A DNA stretch of 64,000 nt from Bacteroidaceae bacterium (GTDB taxonomy: Bacteria; Bacteroidota; Bacteroidia; Bacteroidales; Bacteroidaceae), in assembly GCA_024398435.1 (NCBI GenBank), contig JAKSJD010000005.1, positions 62,001 through 126,000 on the forward strand, in the 5' to 3' direction. Every line of letters starts with the position of its first letter. Position 1 is the first letter of the stretch. Shown here in pieces: positions 24,019-31,648 of the stretch. Below the pieces are notes generated by a model. It worked only from the letters and a program-made list of their open reading frames with translations. It was not told the origin of the DNA and ran no database searches. The position numbers were made by a program, and so were the translations under genes.

Positions 24019-25512
24019 TTAAATTTCTCTATGAACTTCGTGTCCCTCTACATAGATTGCAGAGAATGGACGAGCAGGACAGAGGTTCTCGCAAGCTCCA
24101 CAGCCGATGCAGAGTTCCTCGTTCACTGCTGGTGCCATAACTTCCTTGCCCTTATGCATCAGAGGAACCATCTGGATGGCTCCGGTTGGACAATGGTTGG
24201 CACATGCACCACATGTATCATCGGAATGGAGAGGAATACAATTGCACCTAATCCATACTGCATGACCAATCTGTATGGCGGTTTTCTCTTCCTTTGTGAT
24301 TGGACGAATGGCTCCGGTTGGGCAAACATCTGCACATCGAGTACATTCAGGACGGCAATAACCTCTCTCATAAGATGCTTCCGGCTGCATGAATGTAACG
24401 ATTCCACCAGATGGACGAAGCACTCCATTAGGGCATTCGCTTACGCAAAGTTGACAACCAGTGCAATGATCTTCGAGATTCTTTATGCTCAAACTGCCTG
24501 GAGGCACAATCTTCGTGTGGCGGCGAGGCACTTTCTTTTCTGCAATAACTGCCAAACCTCCGTCGACCTTCTTTGCCTGACTCTCTACTGCTGCAGTTGC
24601 GAGAACGGCTGAAGATGTGAGAATGAATGCTCGGCGATCCTGATCAGCAGGTGTTTCGCTTGCTGGTGAAGCATCTGCCTTTGCTTTTTTCTTTGGCAAA
24701 GCAATTGTATAGCTAATGGCTCCTTGACGGCACTTATTGATGCAATCCATGCAATCAACGCATCGGCTATAGTCGATTTCGTGCTTTTCAGGATTGATGC
24801 AAGCTGCCTTACAATTGCGGGCACAAAGCTTACAGCCATTACATTTCGAAGTGTCGATTACGGGTTTGAGGAGTGAGAATCGTGAAACGAAACCAAGAAC
24901 CGTACCGACCGGACAAATCGTATTGCAATAAGTTCGGCCATTTCTCCATGCGAGGATGAAGAGAGCCACAAGTGTTACGATTGCCACTATTGCCACTGGC
25001 CATGAGCGCATCCACACTTCTTCGCGATAGAATGCATAGCTATCGACCTTCTCGGCTATCATTGCCAGAAGGTTGTTGCCCCAAATCCAGAGTGGCTGAA
25101 GCAATGTCTGGCAGATTCGGCCAAAGGCACTATAAGGTGCGAGCAAAGCAACTGCCGAACCTATTCCGAGTACTATCAGAACGATAAACACGGCTAAAAC
25201 CGCATATCTGAGCCAACTTTTTGCTGGAGAATAATTGTAGCGGTTCTTCTTTGCCTTGCGGCCAAACCATGCGAAAATATCCTGCATCACTCCGAGAGGA
25301 CAAATCACAGAACAATAAACTCTGCCCAAAGCCAATGTGAGGGCTAACAAACCGATGATGATGCCTACATTCAATGCCAAAACTGCTGGCAAGAACTGGA
25401 TTTTGGCCATCCAGCCCACCCACTGCTGAGCAGTGCCTGTGAAATCCAAAAACAGCCACAAGATGCTCAGGAAAAAGAGCGTGGCAAGCGCGATTCTTAC
25501 TTTGCGTAACAT
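24019..25512 (-). CDS. NapH/NapG-like membrane polyferredoxin fusion
   Basis: A 497-residue iron-sulfur protein. The N-terminal half has membrane segments (LATLFFLSILWLFLDF, LALNVGIIIGLLALTLAL, LAVFIVLIVLGIGSAVALL, AIVAIVTLVALFILAW) and the NapH/RdxA-type motifs GRVYCSVICPLGVMQD and GRTYCNTICPVGTVLG, then two ferredoxin motifs (CNGCKLCARNC, CVDCMDCINKC). About residue 295 a second twin-arginine-like segment, DRRAFILTSSAVLATAAV, precedes NapG-like motifs CTGCQLCVSECP, CTRCADVCPTGA, CGACANHCPTGA and CIGCGACENLCP. The protein therefore looks like NapH joined to NapG. It would move electrons between the membrane and the periplasm. First gene of the tat operon, with a TAAATTTGC promoter. Confidence 0.85.
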   Translation of the reverse strand: MLRKVRIALATLFFLSILWLFLDFTGTAQQWVGWMAKIQFLPAVLALNVGIIIGLLALTLALGRVYCSVICPLGVMQDIFAWFGRKAKKNRYNYSPAKSWLRYAVLAVFIVLIVLGIGSAVALLAPYSAFGRICQTLLQPLWIWGNNLLAMIAEKVDSYAFYREEVWMRSWPVAIVAIVTLVALFILAWRNGRTYCNTICPVGTVLGFVSRFSLLKPVIDTSKCNGCKLCARNCKAACINPEKHEIDYSRCVDCMDCINKCRQGAISYTIALPKKKAKADASPASETPADQDRRAFILTSSAVLATAAVESQAKKVDGGLAVIAEKKVPRRHTKIVPPGSLSIKNLEDHCTGCQLCVSECPNGVLRPSGGIVTFMQPEASYERGYCRPECTRCADVCPTGAIRPITKEEKTAIQIGHAVWIRCNCIPLHSDDTCGACANHCPTGAIQMVPLMHKGKEVMAPAVNEELCIGCGACENLCPARPFSAIYVEGHEVHREI

Positions 25513-25556
25513 TTGATACCTTATTCTTTATTTTAAGTTAGAGTTATTTTCGATTT

Positions 25557-25565
25557 GCAAATTTA
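25557..25565 (-). promoter_or_regulatory. -7 promoter element for the polyferredoxin-tat operon
   Basis: Minus strand TAAATTTGC, matching TAnnTTTGC, 45 bases before the start codon. Confidence 0.6.
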
Positions 25566-25601
25566 ACACTAAATCTCTGTATTTCCAAACTTTCCACCAG
25601 A

Positions 25602-25628
25602 AATTATTAGGCTTTGCCTAAAAATAAT
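25602..25628. other. Small hairpin
   Basis: TTAGGC-ttt-GCCTAA (25607-25621), flanked by ATTAT and ATAAT. It lies upstream of the polyferredoxin promoter; role unknown. Confidence 0.4.
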
Positions 25629-25734
25629 GCTGAAACCACAGGAAAAAGGTTCGTGCAACGATTTCCAAACCTCTTTCCATACGTTCCATTCCCCCTATTT
25701 CAGTTTTCTCTCAAAGCAAGCAACATTTTCCCTT

Positions 25735-25913
25735 TTCTTTAGGAACATTTTATATTTTCTATAGCTTCAAAAGTAAAATATTGCACATAATTAACATTAA
25801 TAATGTACATAATTATTAATAATATTGACATAATTATTTACCGCAATGTACATAATTATAGTTTTTAAGCCATAAGAAATAGGTTTTTGAGCCATAAAAA
25901 CAATAAAATGTTC
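25735..25913 (+). repeat. Dispersed AT-rich repeat, copy A
   Basis: The core at 25780-25860 holds repeated ACATAATTA blocks and ends with CCGCAATGTACATAATTA. Flanks: TTAGGAACATTTTATATTTT and TTTCTATAG on the left, AAGCCATAAGAAATAGG and AAACAATAAAAT on the right. Same orientation as copy C; copies B and D are reversed. It fills most of the roughly 600-base gap between two divergent genes, where no coding frame is supported. Confidence 0.8.
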
Positions 25914-26086
25914 CTTGCAAACGAAGAAAACTTCCACTGCTTCGCCAATCTATCTTCAAGACATTTCCTACACAAACTGGCCTTGGTTTGTTTCCTTTTT
26001 GCCCACGTTTTTTGCTCATTTGCCTAAGTTTGTGCACAAAACAACAAAAAAGTTGAAAAATATTTTGCAATACACAGAATTGTTAG

Positions 26087-26095
26087 TATCTTTGC
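26087..26095 (+). promoter_or_regulatory. -7 promoter element for the acyl-CoA synthetase gene
   Basis: TATCTTTGC, a full consensus match, 26 bases before the ATG at 26122. Confidence 0.8.
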
Positions 26096-26121
26096 ACACA
26101 AATTAAAAGAATGTGCAAAAT

Positions 26122-27810
26122 ATGACTACTTATACTGACCAAGATAAAAGCATAACCCGACTTTTCGAAGAAAGCATCAAGAAATATTGGGACAGTCCTG
26201 CACTTACCAACTATGGAGGCGATACAATCCGTTACTGCGACCTTGCAGTGATGATTGAAAAGATACATATTTTATTCGATAAGGCAGGCATAAAGCCAGG
26301 CGATAACATTGCGCTTTGCGGACGAAACTCCTCACATTGGGCAGTTTCCTACCTTGCAACAATGTCTTACGGAGCCGTGGCAGTGCCTATTCTACACGAA
26401 TTCAAACCAGAACAAGTAAAGAACATCTTGGCTCACAGCGAGTCGAAACTCCTCTTTGTGGGCAGCATCGTGTGGAAAAGCCTTTCACCAGAACTTGAGA
26501 AGGAATCCAATCCCGACATCTCCATCATCAGTATGGAAGATTTCAGCATCATCACTTCCCCATGCAAGGAAATGATTGATGCAAGAGAACAAATCAACCT
26601 TCTCTTCGGCCAGAAATACCCAAAGGAATTCACTCCAGCCGACATCCACTACCACATCGACTATGGAAACGACCTCGCCCTCATCAACTACACATCAGGA
26701 AGTACGGGCAAGTCGAAGGGCGTGATGATTCCTCAAAGAGCTCTTTGGAACAATGTCCAGTTCCTCATCGATAAGATTGGCGATTTCGTGAAGGTGCATC
26801 GAGAAGTCGTAAGCATCTTGCCTATGGCCCACATGTATGGCCTTGCATTCGAATTGATAAGCGAAATGTGTACCGGAATGCATGTGTACTACATCACCCG
26901 TCTCTCTCCTACCATCATCTTCAAGGCATTCGCAGAAGTGAAACCAGCCATAATCGTCAGTGTGCCTCTCATAATCGAGAAAGTCATGCGCAAGACAATT
27001 ATGCCGAAGATGACCGATTTCCGCATCAAGACACTCCTTCGTCTGCCAGTCATAAGCCAGAAAATCAAGGACAGCATCAACGCGAAACTCAAGGAAGCAT
27101 TCGGAGGACAACACTTCGAAATCATCGTGGGTGGAGCTGCTTTCTCACGCGATGTGGAAACACTTATGCATGAAATCGGGTTCAACTATACGGTTGGTTA
27201 TGGTGCAACGGAATGTGCCCCACTCATCACTTATGCCGATTGGTACGACTTCAAACTTGGAAGTTGTGGTAAGGCAATCGATAGAATGGAAGTCAGAATC
27301 GACTCGTCCGACCCTCAGAACATTGTTGGAGAGATTCTCGTAAAGGGCGACAACGTGATGCTTGGCTACTACAGAAACGAAGAAGCAACAAAGGCAGCAC
27401 TCGATTCTGAAGGTTGGTACCATACGGGCGACCTTGGAATAATCGATGCCGACGGTTTCCTCTTCATCCGCGGACGAAGCAAGAACATGCTCCTCGGCCC
27501 TTCCGGTCAGAACATCTATCCAGAAGAAATCGAAGACAAACTCAATGCAATGCAGTTTGTGGCTGAGAGTGTTGTAATCCAACGCGACAGCAAACTCTAT
27601 GCCCTAATCCATCCCGACCTTGACGAAGCCGCTGCTGCAGGAATCGCTCCTGAACAGATTGCCGACACTCTCGAACAGATTCGAAAGGAAGTAAACACAG
27701 AACTTCCTGCCTACGAACAAATCATCGGAGTGAAAGTCATGAAGGAAGAATTCGAGAAAACTCCAAAGAAGAGCATCAAACGATTCCTCTATGTGAACGA
27801 AGAAGTATAA
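26122..27810 (+). CDS. Long-chain acyl-CoA synthetase / AMP-binding enzyme
   Basis: This 562-residue adenylate-forming enzyme probably activates fatty acids with ATP and CoA. Marks: the P-loop-like motif NYTSGSTGKSKGV, SILPMAHMYGLAFE, VGYGATECAPLITYAD, GWYHTGDLGIIDADGFLFIRG and the late YPEEIEDKLN. The last catalytic-lysine region reads EEFEKTPKKSIKRF, matching the C-terminal Lys of the family. ATG 26122 is chosen over the GTG at 26113 because it gives a clean N-terminus and a normal distance from the promoter. It is monocistronic, with its own TTTGC promoter and a terminator shared with the leftward FMN-binding gene. The chain-length preference cannot be read. Confidence 0.9.
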   Translation: MTTYTDQDKSITRLFEESIKKYWDSPALTNYGGDTIRYCDLAVMIEKIHILFDKAGIKPGDNIALCGRNSSHWAVSYLATMSYGAVAVPILHEFKPEQVKNILAHSESKLLFVGSIVWKSLSPELEKESNPDISIISMEDFSIITSPCKEMIDAREQINLLFGQKYPKEFTPADIHYHIDYGNDLALINYTSGSTGKSKGVMIPQRALWNNVQFLIDKIGDFVKVHREVVSILPMAHMYGLAFELISEMCTGMHVYYITRLSPTIIFKAFAEVKPAIIVSVPLIIEKVMRKTIMPKMTDFRIKTLLRLPVISQKIKDSINAKLKEAFGGQHFEIIVGGAAFSRDVETLMHEIGFNYTVGYGATECAPLITYADWYDFKLGSCGKAIDRMEVRIDSSDPQNIVGEILVKGDNVMLGYYRNEEATKAALDSEGWYHTGDLGIIDADGFLFIRGRSKNMLLGPSGQNIYPEEIEDKLNAMQFVAESVVIQRDSKLYALIHPDLDEAAAAGIAPEQIADTLEQIRKEVNTELPAYEQIIGVKVMKEEFEKTPKKSIKRFLYVNEEV

Positions 27811-27813
27811 CAA

Positions 27814-27849
27814 AAAGACCCTGCAAGCTCCATTGCTTACAGGGTCTTT
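27814..27849. terminator. Bidirectional terminator
   Basis: Stem AAAGACCCTG against CAGGGTCTTT, between the convergent stops of the acyl-CoA synthetase and FMN-binding genes. T-rich or A-rich sequence on both sides. Confidence 0.8.
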
Positions 27850-27867
27850 ACATATATTAGCCAATTG

Positions 27868-28278
27868 CTACTTATGTTTCTTATAGTATTCGGCAGCTGC
27901 TCTGACATGCTCTTTCACTGCCTTACTGCTGAAAGTAGCTCCAGTGATTCCGTCAACAGCATCTATTTCCGTCAACTTCTTTCCAATAAACTTTGGAATC
28001 ATTTCTTTCTCCACTGGTTGGAAAAACTTTGGAGTTTCATGATTTTTCATCACTTCCACATTCACAATCTTACTCTTCTTGATGCTGACCTTCAAAGGAA
28101 CCATACCTCTGTAGCCTTTTGCCTGACAGATAGATTCAGTAAGGATTGAATAAACCCCACCCTTTTCCTTCGTCATTACCGATTGCGTTTCAGATTGCGA
28201 AAAAGCAGCACTTGAACACATTAGGCACATGATGCCCATCATCAACACACGTTTTGCGTTTCGTTTCATCTCAATCAT
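27868..28278 (-). CDS. Exported FMN-binding domain protein
   Basis: A 136-residue protein (133 if it starts at the second Met, 28269) with a signal peptide ending near SSAAFSQ. The FMN_bind domain is recognised by GYRGMVPLKVSIKKSKIVNV and DAVDGITGATFSSKAV, where the Thr in the (S/T)GAT motif is the usual site for covalent FMN attachment in Na+-NQR and related proteins. It lies four bases after the flavin reductase gene and third in a leftward operon headed by a GH3 enzyme. A periplasmic flavin-based electron carrier is likely. Confidence 0.85.
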   Translation of the reverse strand: MIEMKRNAKRVLMMGIMCLMCSSAAFSQSETQSVMTKEKGGVYSILTESICQAKGYRGMVPLKVSIKKSKIVNVEVMKNHETPKFFQPVEKEMIPKFIGKKLTEIDAVDGITGATFSSKAVKEHVRAAAEYYKKHK

Positions 28279-28282
28279 TTAT

Positions 28283-28873
28283 CTACTTTTGCCAAACATT
28301 AACGATTTCTCCAATATAGAAAGTGTGCAAACCCATACGGTCATTGCCATACATTCCGTTCTTCACATCATCTGGAAGCAAGTCGCGCTTGAACTCATCT
28401 GCATAAATCTTCTTGCATTCAATCGTAAGATTGCCCTCCTTGAACACAGGATTGCCAAGTGGAGTGAATTCTGCATGAAGTCCAGAATGAGCTGTCTTGT
28501 CGGGATCATCCTTTTGAGAATGGGTCCCAATATAAGTAAGGCCCTTGCGACTAACCTCATCATTAGGGAAAGCAGTTACTGTAAAGTAAGGGTTTTCATC
28601 CATGAGATGCTTGCTGAAACGAGAACTTGAAACGTAAACAATAACAACATTCTTGTTCCACAACTCACCTATAGTTCCCCAAGCAATCGTCATCGAATTC
28701 ATCTTTTCCTTATTTCCCATTGCAAGAGCCATCCATTGGTTGGCGAAAAGGTCAACAGGTCGGCATTGAAGTTCGGTTGCGTCAATCTTCTTCCAACCTT
28801 CCATTGGTTGTTGAGCCATCATAGTCATATTGCCTATTATCAGCATTATTATAATCAATATTTTCTTTCTCAT
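28283..28873 (-). CDS. Flavin reductase-like FMN-binding protein, exported
   Basis: This 196-residue protein starts at ATG 28873, 13 bases after the GH3 stop; the frame is open further upstream inside the GH3 gene but the signal peptide (MRKKILIIIMLIIGNMTMMA) fixes the start. The flavin reductase-like split-barrel is indicated by MNSMTIAWGTIGELWNKNVV, VYVSSSRFSKHLMDENPYFT and the SRKGLTYIGTHSQKDDPDKT region. Homologues are usually cytoplasmic, so the signal peptide is of note. With the neighbouring FMN-binding protein it may form a periplasmic flavin system; why this is cotranscribed with a xylosidase is unclear. Confidence 0.8.
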   Translation of the reverse strand: MRKKILIIIMLIIGNMTMMAQQPMEGWKKIDATELQCRPVDLFANQWMALAMGNKEKMNSMTIAWGTIGELWNKNVVIVYVSSSRFSKHLMDENPYFTVTAFPNDEVSRKGLTYIGTHSQKDDPDKTAHSGLHAEFTPLGNPVFKEGNLTIECKKIYADEFKRDLLPDDVKNGMYGNDRMGLHTFYIGEIVNVWQK

Positions 28874-28886
28874 AATTCCAAATATA

Positions 28887-31484
28887 TTATTCAACCACAT
28901 TGACTTCAAGCTTCTTGAGGTCGGCCTCATCCGAACTTGAACCATAAAGAACCTCATACTTGCCTGGGCGGACAGTCATTGTATTAGTGTCTTCATTGAA
29001 GAACTCAAACGACTCGCCCGAAAGCTGAATCTTTACATCCTTTGTTTCGCCTGCCTTGAGTTCTACTCTGCTGAAACCACGAAGTGAATACTTAGGTCCG
29101 TTAGGGTCTTGAAGGTTGCGGATATACACTTGAACAACTTCTGTTCCAGCACGCTTGCCTGTATTCTTAACACTTGCCGTAAGAGTCACTTCTCCATCTG
29201 CATCGATTGACGACTTGCTGAGTCGACCGTTTCCAATTGCGAAAGTAGTGTAGCTAAGACCATAGCCAAATGGATAGAGAGGCTTTTCGGTCATATAGCG
29301 ATAAGTACGGTTCTTCATGTCATAATCCTTGTAATCAGGCAACTGGTTGATATCGCGATAGAATGTGATTGGGAGTTTGCCTGAAGGATTATAGTCGCCA
29401 AAGAGAACGTCAGCAATTGCCTGACCACCCATTTCGCCTGGATACCAAGCCTGAAGAATTGCATCACATGTTTCAGTTTCAGGAACAAGACCCATTGCAG
29501 AACCAGAGAAGTTGACTAAAACAACCTTCTTTCCTGCCTCATGAAGCTTGCGAAGGAATGTGCGTTGAACTGCTGGCAACTGAATGTCTGTGCGGTCGCC
29601 GCCCTTGAAACCAGGAAGGTCGACTGGCATTTCCTCACCTTCATACTTTGAAGAAATACCACCTGCAAAGATTACAATATCGCAATCCTTCAAATCCTTC
29701 AATACTGCATCATAGTCAATATCTATTTCCTTACCGATGTTAACCTTGAGGTTAGCATCATAGTTCTCAATCTGAGCGTAATTGATTTCAATCTTATATT
29801 CCTTGCCAGCCTCAACATCGAGTTCCGTGCGAGTCTTTGTTGTGCGCCAAGTACTTTGATGCTGCTTTGATTCTCCATTTACAAAGAGTTCGAAAGAACT
29901 ACAACCTTCAACTTCAATCAAAACCTTTTCCGACTTCTTTGGATAGAAAACTGTCTCATATTTTGCACTGAAACCAGTAAGATTTACACCAGGAGCGAAT
30001 GCATACTGACCATAAGTTGTCACACTTATTGGACGTGTTGACTGGTTTGTTGCTACAGGTTCGCCCTCGCGATTTCTATTGTTCCAGAATGTTCCCTTGA
30101 AACCAGTCTTGCCATCAAACTTACATTGGTCATAATAAGAGAAGAGTTGCTGATCGTTAACATAGTCACAACCACGGAAACTTACAAGATTCTTCACCCC
30201 CACTTTATTTTGAACACCTTCCCAAAGCGATACTGTCTGGTTTGGAGTTCCATTATAGTTACCCCACATAAGAGGTTCGTCAGAAAAGTTAGGACCAACG
30301 AGAGCAATCTTCTTTACAGATTTGCTGAGAGGCAAAATATTATTCTTGTTCTGAAGAAGAGTCATTGTTTGGAGTGCCATATTCAAAGCCATATCCTTGT
30401 GTTCTTGGCAATTAAGCTTCGAAGCAGGAATTTTCGACCATTCCACAAGGCTTGGATCATCCATTTCGCCCAATTCGAAACGACCTTTCATCAAGCGAAC
30501 GACATGCTTATCAACTTCTTTCTCGTCGATAAGTCCTTGCTTTACTGCTGCAGGAATGCTCTTATAGGCATAATTATAACCACATTCAACATCCGTTCCA
30601 GCCAATGTAGCCTTTGCTGCAGCATGTGTAGCATCAGTCGACGACTTATGTGATGTCCAGAAATCACTTACTGCACCACAATCAGAAACCACGAGATGCT
30701 TGAATCCCCATTCATCGCGAAGTATCTGCTGAAGAATGCGGGAATTGCCACAACAAGGGTCATCGTCAAGACGTTGGTAAGCACACATAACCTCACGAAC
30801 ATTAGCCTTCTGCACCAAAGCCTTGAAAGCAGGCAAATAAGTTTCCCAAAGGTCGCGCGCACTTACATCAGTTATATTGTCAGTATGGCGAGAGTATTCA
30901 GGTCCGCTATGTACAGCATAATGCTTTGCACAAGCATATAGTTTTCTGTATTTTGTATCTTCAGGTCCTTGAAGTCCCTTAACAACCGACACACCCATTC
31001 TTTCCATCAGATATGGATCTTCTCCATAAGTCTCCTGGCCACGGCCCCATCGAGGATCGCGGAATATATTCACGTTAGGTGTCCACACACTAAGACTGTG
31101 GAATCTTTGATCGTCTTTCCCCTGCTGCATAGAGCGATTATAGGAAGCACGCATTTCTGTTGAAACCATTGAGAACAAATCAAGAAGCATTGCATCGTTG
31201 AAAGATGCTGCCATACCAATAGGTTGTGGGAATACAGTTACTCCTCCTTGGTTGGCTACTCCATGAAGAGCCTCGCTCCACCAATTAAATTTCTTGATAC
31301 CAAGTCGAGCCACTGGTTGTGAAATGTCTTGCATCAATCGTGCTTTTTCTTCAATGGTAAGTCGCCCTACCAAATCCTCAGCTCGTTCCTGAGGCGTAAG
31401 GTTAGGATTCTGATAAGGCAAAGTCTGAGCCGACATGCAAAGCCCCATCATCAACGCCATGATAGTTGTCAGATTACGTTTCAT
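28887..31484 (-). CDS. Secreted GH3 beta-xylosidase with PA14 insertion
   Basis: An 865-residue exo-acting enzyme with a signal peptide (cleavage after MSAQ, about residue 20). The GH3 N-domain shows FNWWSEALHGVA, PNVNIFRDPRWGRGQETYGEDP, AKHYAVHSGPE and VVSDCGAV with nucleophile Asp268. A PA14 domain (about 440-600) interrupts the C-domain (FKGTFWNNRNREGEPV, LFVNGESKQHQ, YDANLKVNIG). A fibronectin-III-like end follows (TASVKNTGKRAGTEVVQVY). NWWSEALHG and the PA14 insert are typical of xylosidases of this order, so xylo-oligosaccharides are the inferred substrate. A divergent TTTGC promoter pair lies upstream. It heads an operon with flavin reductase and FMN-binding genes. Confidence 0.92.
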   Translation of the reverse strand: MKRNLTTIMALMMGLCMSAQTLPYQNPNLTPQERAEDLVGRLTIEEKARLMQDISQPVARLGIKKFNWWSEALHGVANQGGVTVFPQPIGMAASFNDAMLLDLFSMVSTEMRASYNRSMQQGKDDQRFHSLSVWTPNVNIFRDPRWGRGQETYGEDPYLMERMGVSVVKGLQGPEDTKYRKLYACAKHYAVHSGPEYSRHTDNITDVSARDLWETYLPAFKALVQKANVREVMCAYQRLDDDPCCGNSRILQQILRDEWGFKHLVVSDCGAVSDFWTSHKSSTDATHAAAKATLAGTDVECGYNYAYKSIPAAVKQGLIDEKEVDKHVVRLMKGRFELGEMDDPSLVEWSKIPASKLNCQEHKDMALNMALQTMTLLQNKNNILPLSKSVKKIALVGPNFSDEPLMWGNYNGTPNQTVSLWEGVQNKVGVKNLVSFRGCDYVNDQQLFSYYDQCKFDGKTGFKGTFWNNRNREGEPVATNQSTRPISVTTYGQYAFAPGVNLTGFSAKYETVFYPKKSEKVLIEVEGCSSFELFVNGESKQHQSTWRTTKTRTELDVEAGKEYKIEINYAQIENYDANLKVNIGKEIDIDYDAVLKDLKDCDIVIFAGGISSKYEGEEMPVDLPGFKGGDRTDIQLPAVQRTFLRKLHEAGKKVVLVNFSGSAMGLVPETETCDAILQAWYPGEMGGQAIADVLFGDYNPSGKLPITFYRDINQLPDYKDYDMKNRTYRYMTEKPLYPFGYGLSYTTFAIGNGRLSKSSIDADGEVTLTASVKNTGKRAGTEVVQVYIRNLQDPNGPKYSLRGFSRVELKAGETKDVKIQLSGESFEFFNEDTNTMTVRPGKYEVLYGSSSDEADLKKLEVNVVE

Positions 31485-31522
31485 AATTTTTTCAATTTTA
31501 AATATTAATGGAAAACATGTGG

Positions 31523-31531
31523 CAAAGATAA
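31523..31531 (-). promoter_or_regulatory. -7 promoter element for the GH3-flavin operon
   Basis: Minus strand TATCTTTGC, 39 bases before the ATG. Confidence 0.75.
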
Positions 31532-31614
31532 TAAAATAATATATAATGTGTAATGCAGAAGGTAGAAATTATTAAGTTTTTCATATTTCACTCTTTAGTT
31601 TTCACTTTATTTGC

Positions 31615-31623
31615 TATCTTTGC
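31615..31623 (+). promoter_or_regulatory. -7 promoter element for the GH3-GH31 operon
   Basis: TATCTTTGC, a full consensus match, 26 bases before the ATG at 31649. Confidence 0.8.
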
Positions 31624-31648
31624 AACTGGAAATTAAAATAAGCCAAAT

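Noticed and set aside
28874..28957. Longer start for the flavin reductase
   Set aside because: It lies within the GH3 coding end and would bury the signal peptide.
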